25,073 bases of DNA from NCBI GenBank assembly GCA_945988915.1, contig CAMFTS010000007.1, forward strand, positions 1-25,073, written 5' to 3'. The translations under genes were made by a program, and so were the position numbers. Shown piece after piece: positions 24,386 through 25,073 of the stretch. The DNA comes from an uncultured Clostridia bacterium. Its GTDB lineage: Bacteria; Bacillota; Clostridia; Oscillospirales; Acutalibacteraceae. How positions within the stretch are numbered: the stretch's first letter is position 1; each line of letters begins with the position of its first letter. Below the pieces are notes generated by a model. It was not told where the DNA came from. It saw only the letters and a list, made by a program, of their open reading frames with translations, and made no database searches.

Positions 24386-25028
24386 TTAGCTTCTCCTTAT
24401 TTTTATATTCTTCCAATTCTTTTTCAAGTTTTTCAATTTTCACTGACATTCTGCAAATCTGTTGTGAAACAGGGTCGGGAACATGAACCTGGTCAAGCGA
24501 GCCGACTCTTCTGCCGTTCTGCTTAACAACTCTTGCAGGTACGCCGACCGCTGTAGAGTTAGGCGGAATTTTTTCAAGAACAACTGCACCCGAAGCTATA
24601 TTTGAATTATCACCAACCGTAAACGGTCCCAAAACCTTAGCTCCGGCGCCTATCATTACGCCGTTGCCGATAGTCGGATGACGCTTGCCGACATCTTTAC
24701 CGGTACCTCCGAGAGTGACGCCCTGATAAATTGTGACATCATCTCCTATTTCGGTTGTTTCTCCGATTACAACACCTGTGCCGTGATCAATGAAAAATCT
24801 TTTGCCTATCTTTGCAGCAGGATGAATTTCTATACCTGTTTTCCTAACTGCTCTTTGAGAAATTGCCCGTGCAAGAAATTTATGATTATGCTCCCAAAGC
24901 CAATAAGCCCTGCGATGCATTCTGATTGCTTTAAGACCCGGATAAAGAAAAAGAATTTCTGCGTTAGATTTTGCGGCAGGATCCCGTTCTTTTACCGTAG
25001 CAATATCTTCCTTTAGCTGGTCAAACAT
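24372..25028 (-). CDS. cysE: Serine O-acetyltransferase
   Basis: A 218-residue enzyme that makes O-acetylserine from serine and acetyl-CoA, the first step of cysteine synthesis. The start at MFDQLKED (ATG at 25028, GGAG upstream) is preferred over a longer in-frame start at 25070, which would run through a terminator stem. It is the short Gram-positive form, without the long N-terminal domain of E. coli. Visible are the left-handed beta-helix hexapeptides, the catalytic pair in IDHGTGVVIGE (D81, H82), the second active-site His in GKRHPTIG (H117), and the C-terminal loop GVPARVVKQNGRRVG. It is the first visible gene of the cysE-cysS-DUF975 operon. Confidence 0.97.
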   Translation of the reverse strand: MFDQLKEDIATVKERDPAAKSNAEILFLYPGLKAIRMHRRAYWLWEHNHKFLARAISQRAVRKTGIEIHPAAKIGKRFFIDHGTGVVIGETTEIGDDVTIYQGVTLGGTGKDVGKRHPTIGNGVMIGAGAKVLGPFTVGDNSNIASGAVVLEKIPPNSTAVGVPARVVKQNGRRVGSLDQVHVPDPVSQQICRMSVKIEKLEKELEEYKNKEKLNENL

Positions 25029-25048
25029 AATTATCAACTCCAATAAAT

Positions 25049-25073
25049 AAAAAAAGCCTTCACAGCCCAAAAG
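25049..25073 (-). terminator. Terminator half cut by the window edge, upstream of cysE
   Basis: Read on the minus strand, GGGCTGTGAAGGC (25068-25056) is followed by seven Ts (25055-25049). This is the descending arm and T-tract of an intrinsic terminator whose ascending arm lies beyond the window. A terminator just before cysE fits a T-box leader (cysE-cysS operons in Bacilli and Clostridia often have a Cys T-box), but the diagnostic parts are not visible. It could also be the terminator of the previous gene. Confidence 0.6.

Noticed and set aside
25029..25070. A 14-residue N-terminal extension of cysE
   Set aside because: It would read through the terminator arm and T-tract; the ATG at 25028 has GGAG at good spacing.

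Overview
The window looks like part of the chromosome of an AT-rich, Gram-positive Clostridia member, most plausibly an Oscillospiraceae/Ruminococcaceae gut bacterium. The reasons are strong AGGAGG-type ribosome binding sites, lipoprotein signal peptides with no outer-membrane genes, a T-box leader, and two secreted proteins with type I dockerin modules (which imply cohesin partners elsewhere). This placement is inference; there is no rRNA or phylogenetic marker beyond cysS and cysE.

Layout. (1) 1-2395, plus strand: a small nitroreductase, then an XRE-type regulator with a membrane C-terminus paired with a GNAT acetyltransferase, closed by a bidirectional terminator. (2) 2411-6793, minus strand: an autoregulated-looking operon of a TetR repressor, an MMPL/RND exporter and a helical lipoprotein, with overlapping reading frames and two near-identical palindromic operators over the promoter. 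(3) 6949-8182, plus strand: a TauE/SafE permease and a single-domain EamA transporter, divergent from the TetR gene and ended by a bidirectional terminator. (4) 8268-13484, minus: a 1738-residue secreted, many-domain Ig-like protein ending in a dockerin. (5) 13649-16987, minus: a tryptophan-type ABC importer (trpXYZ type) under a T-box leader with a UGG specifier. (6) 17015-21878, minus: a tight four-gene operon of a dockerin/transglutaminase-like protein, an MBOAT O-acyltransferase, a DHHW/AlgX-like protein and a Thr-linker lipoprotein, probably a surface-polymer O-acylation system. (7) 22015-25028, minus: cysE, cysS and a DUF975-like membrane protein, with half of a terminator visible at the right edge.

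The most interesting part is the tryptophan importer. Between the T-box terminator and the first transporter gene there is an unannotated 12-codon ORF with its own ribosome binding site that encodes MKLLTKRWRWRD, with two Trp codons. This suggests two serial tryptophan checkpoints (tRNA charging, then translation of a Trp leader peptide), similar in logic to the B. subtilis at operon but on a transporter. The three transporter proteins contain only one Trp in 942 residues. The substrate-binding protein also appears circularly permuted: the half that normally comes second in this family comes first, and the half that normally comes first follows it. The second notable part is the surface-acylation operon, whose promoter is followed at once by a hairpin plus seven-T tract inside the 5' leader.
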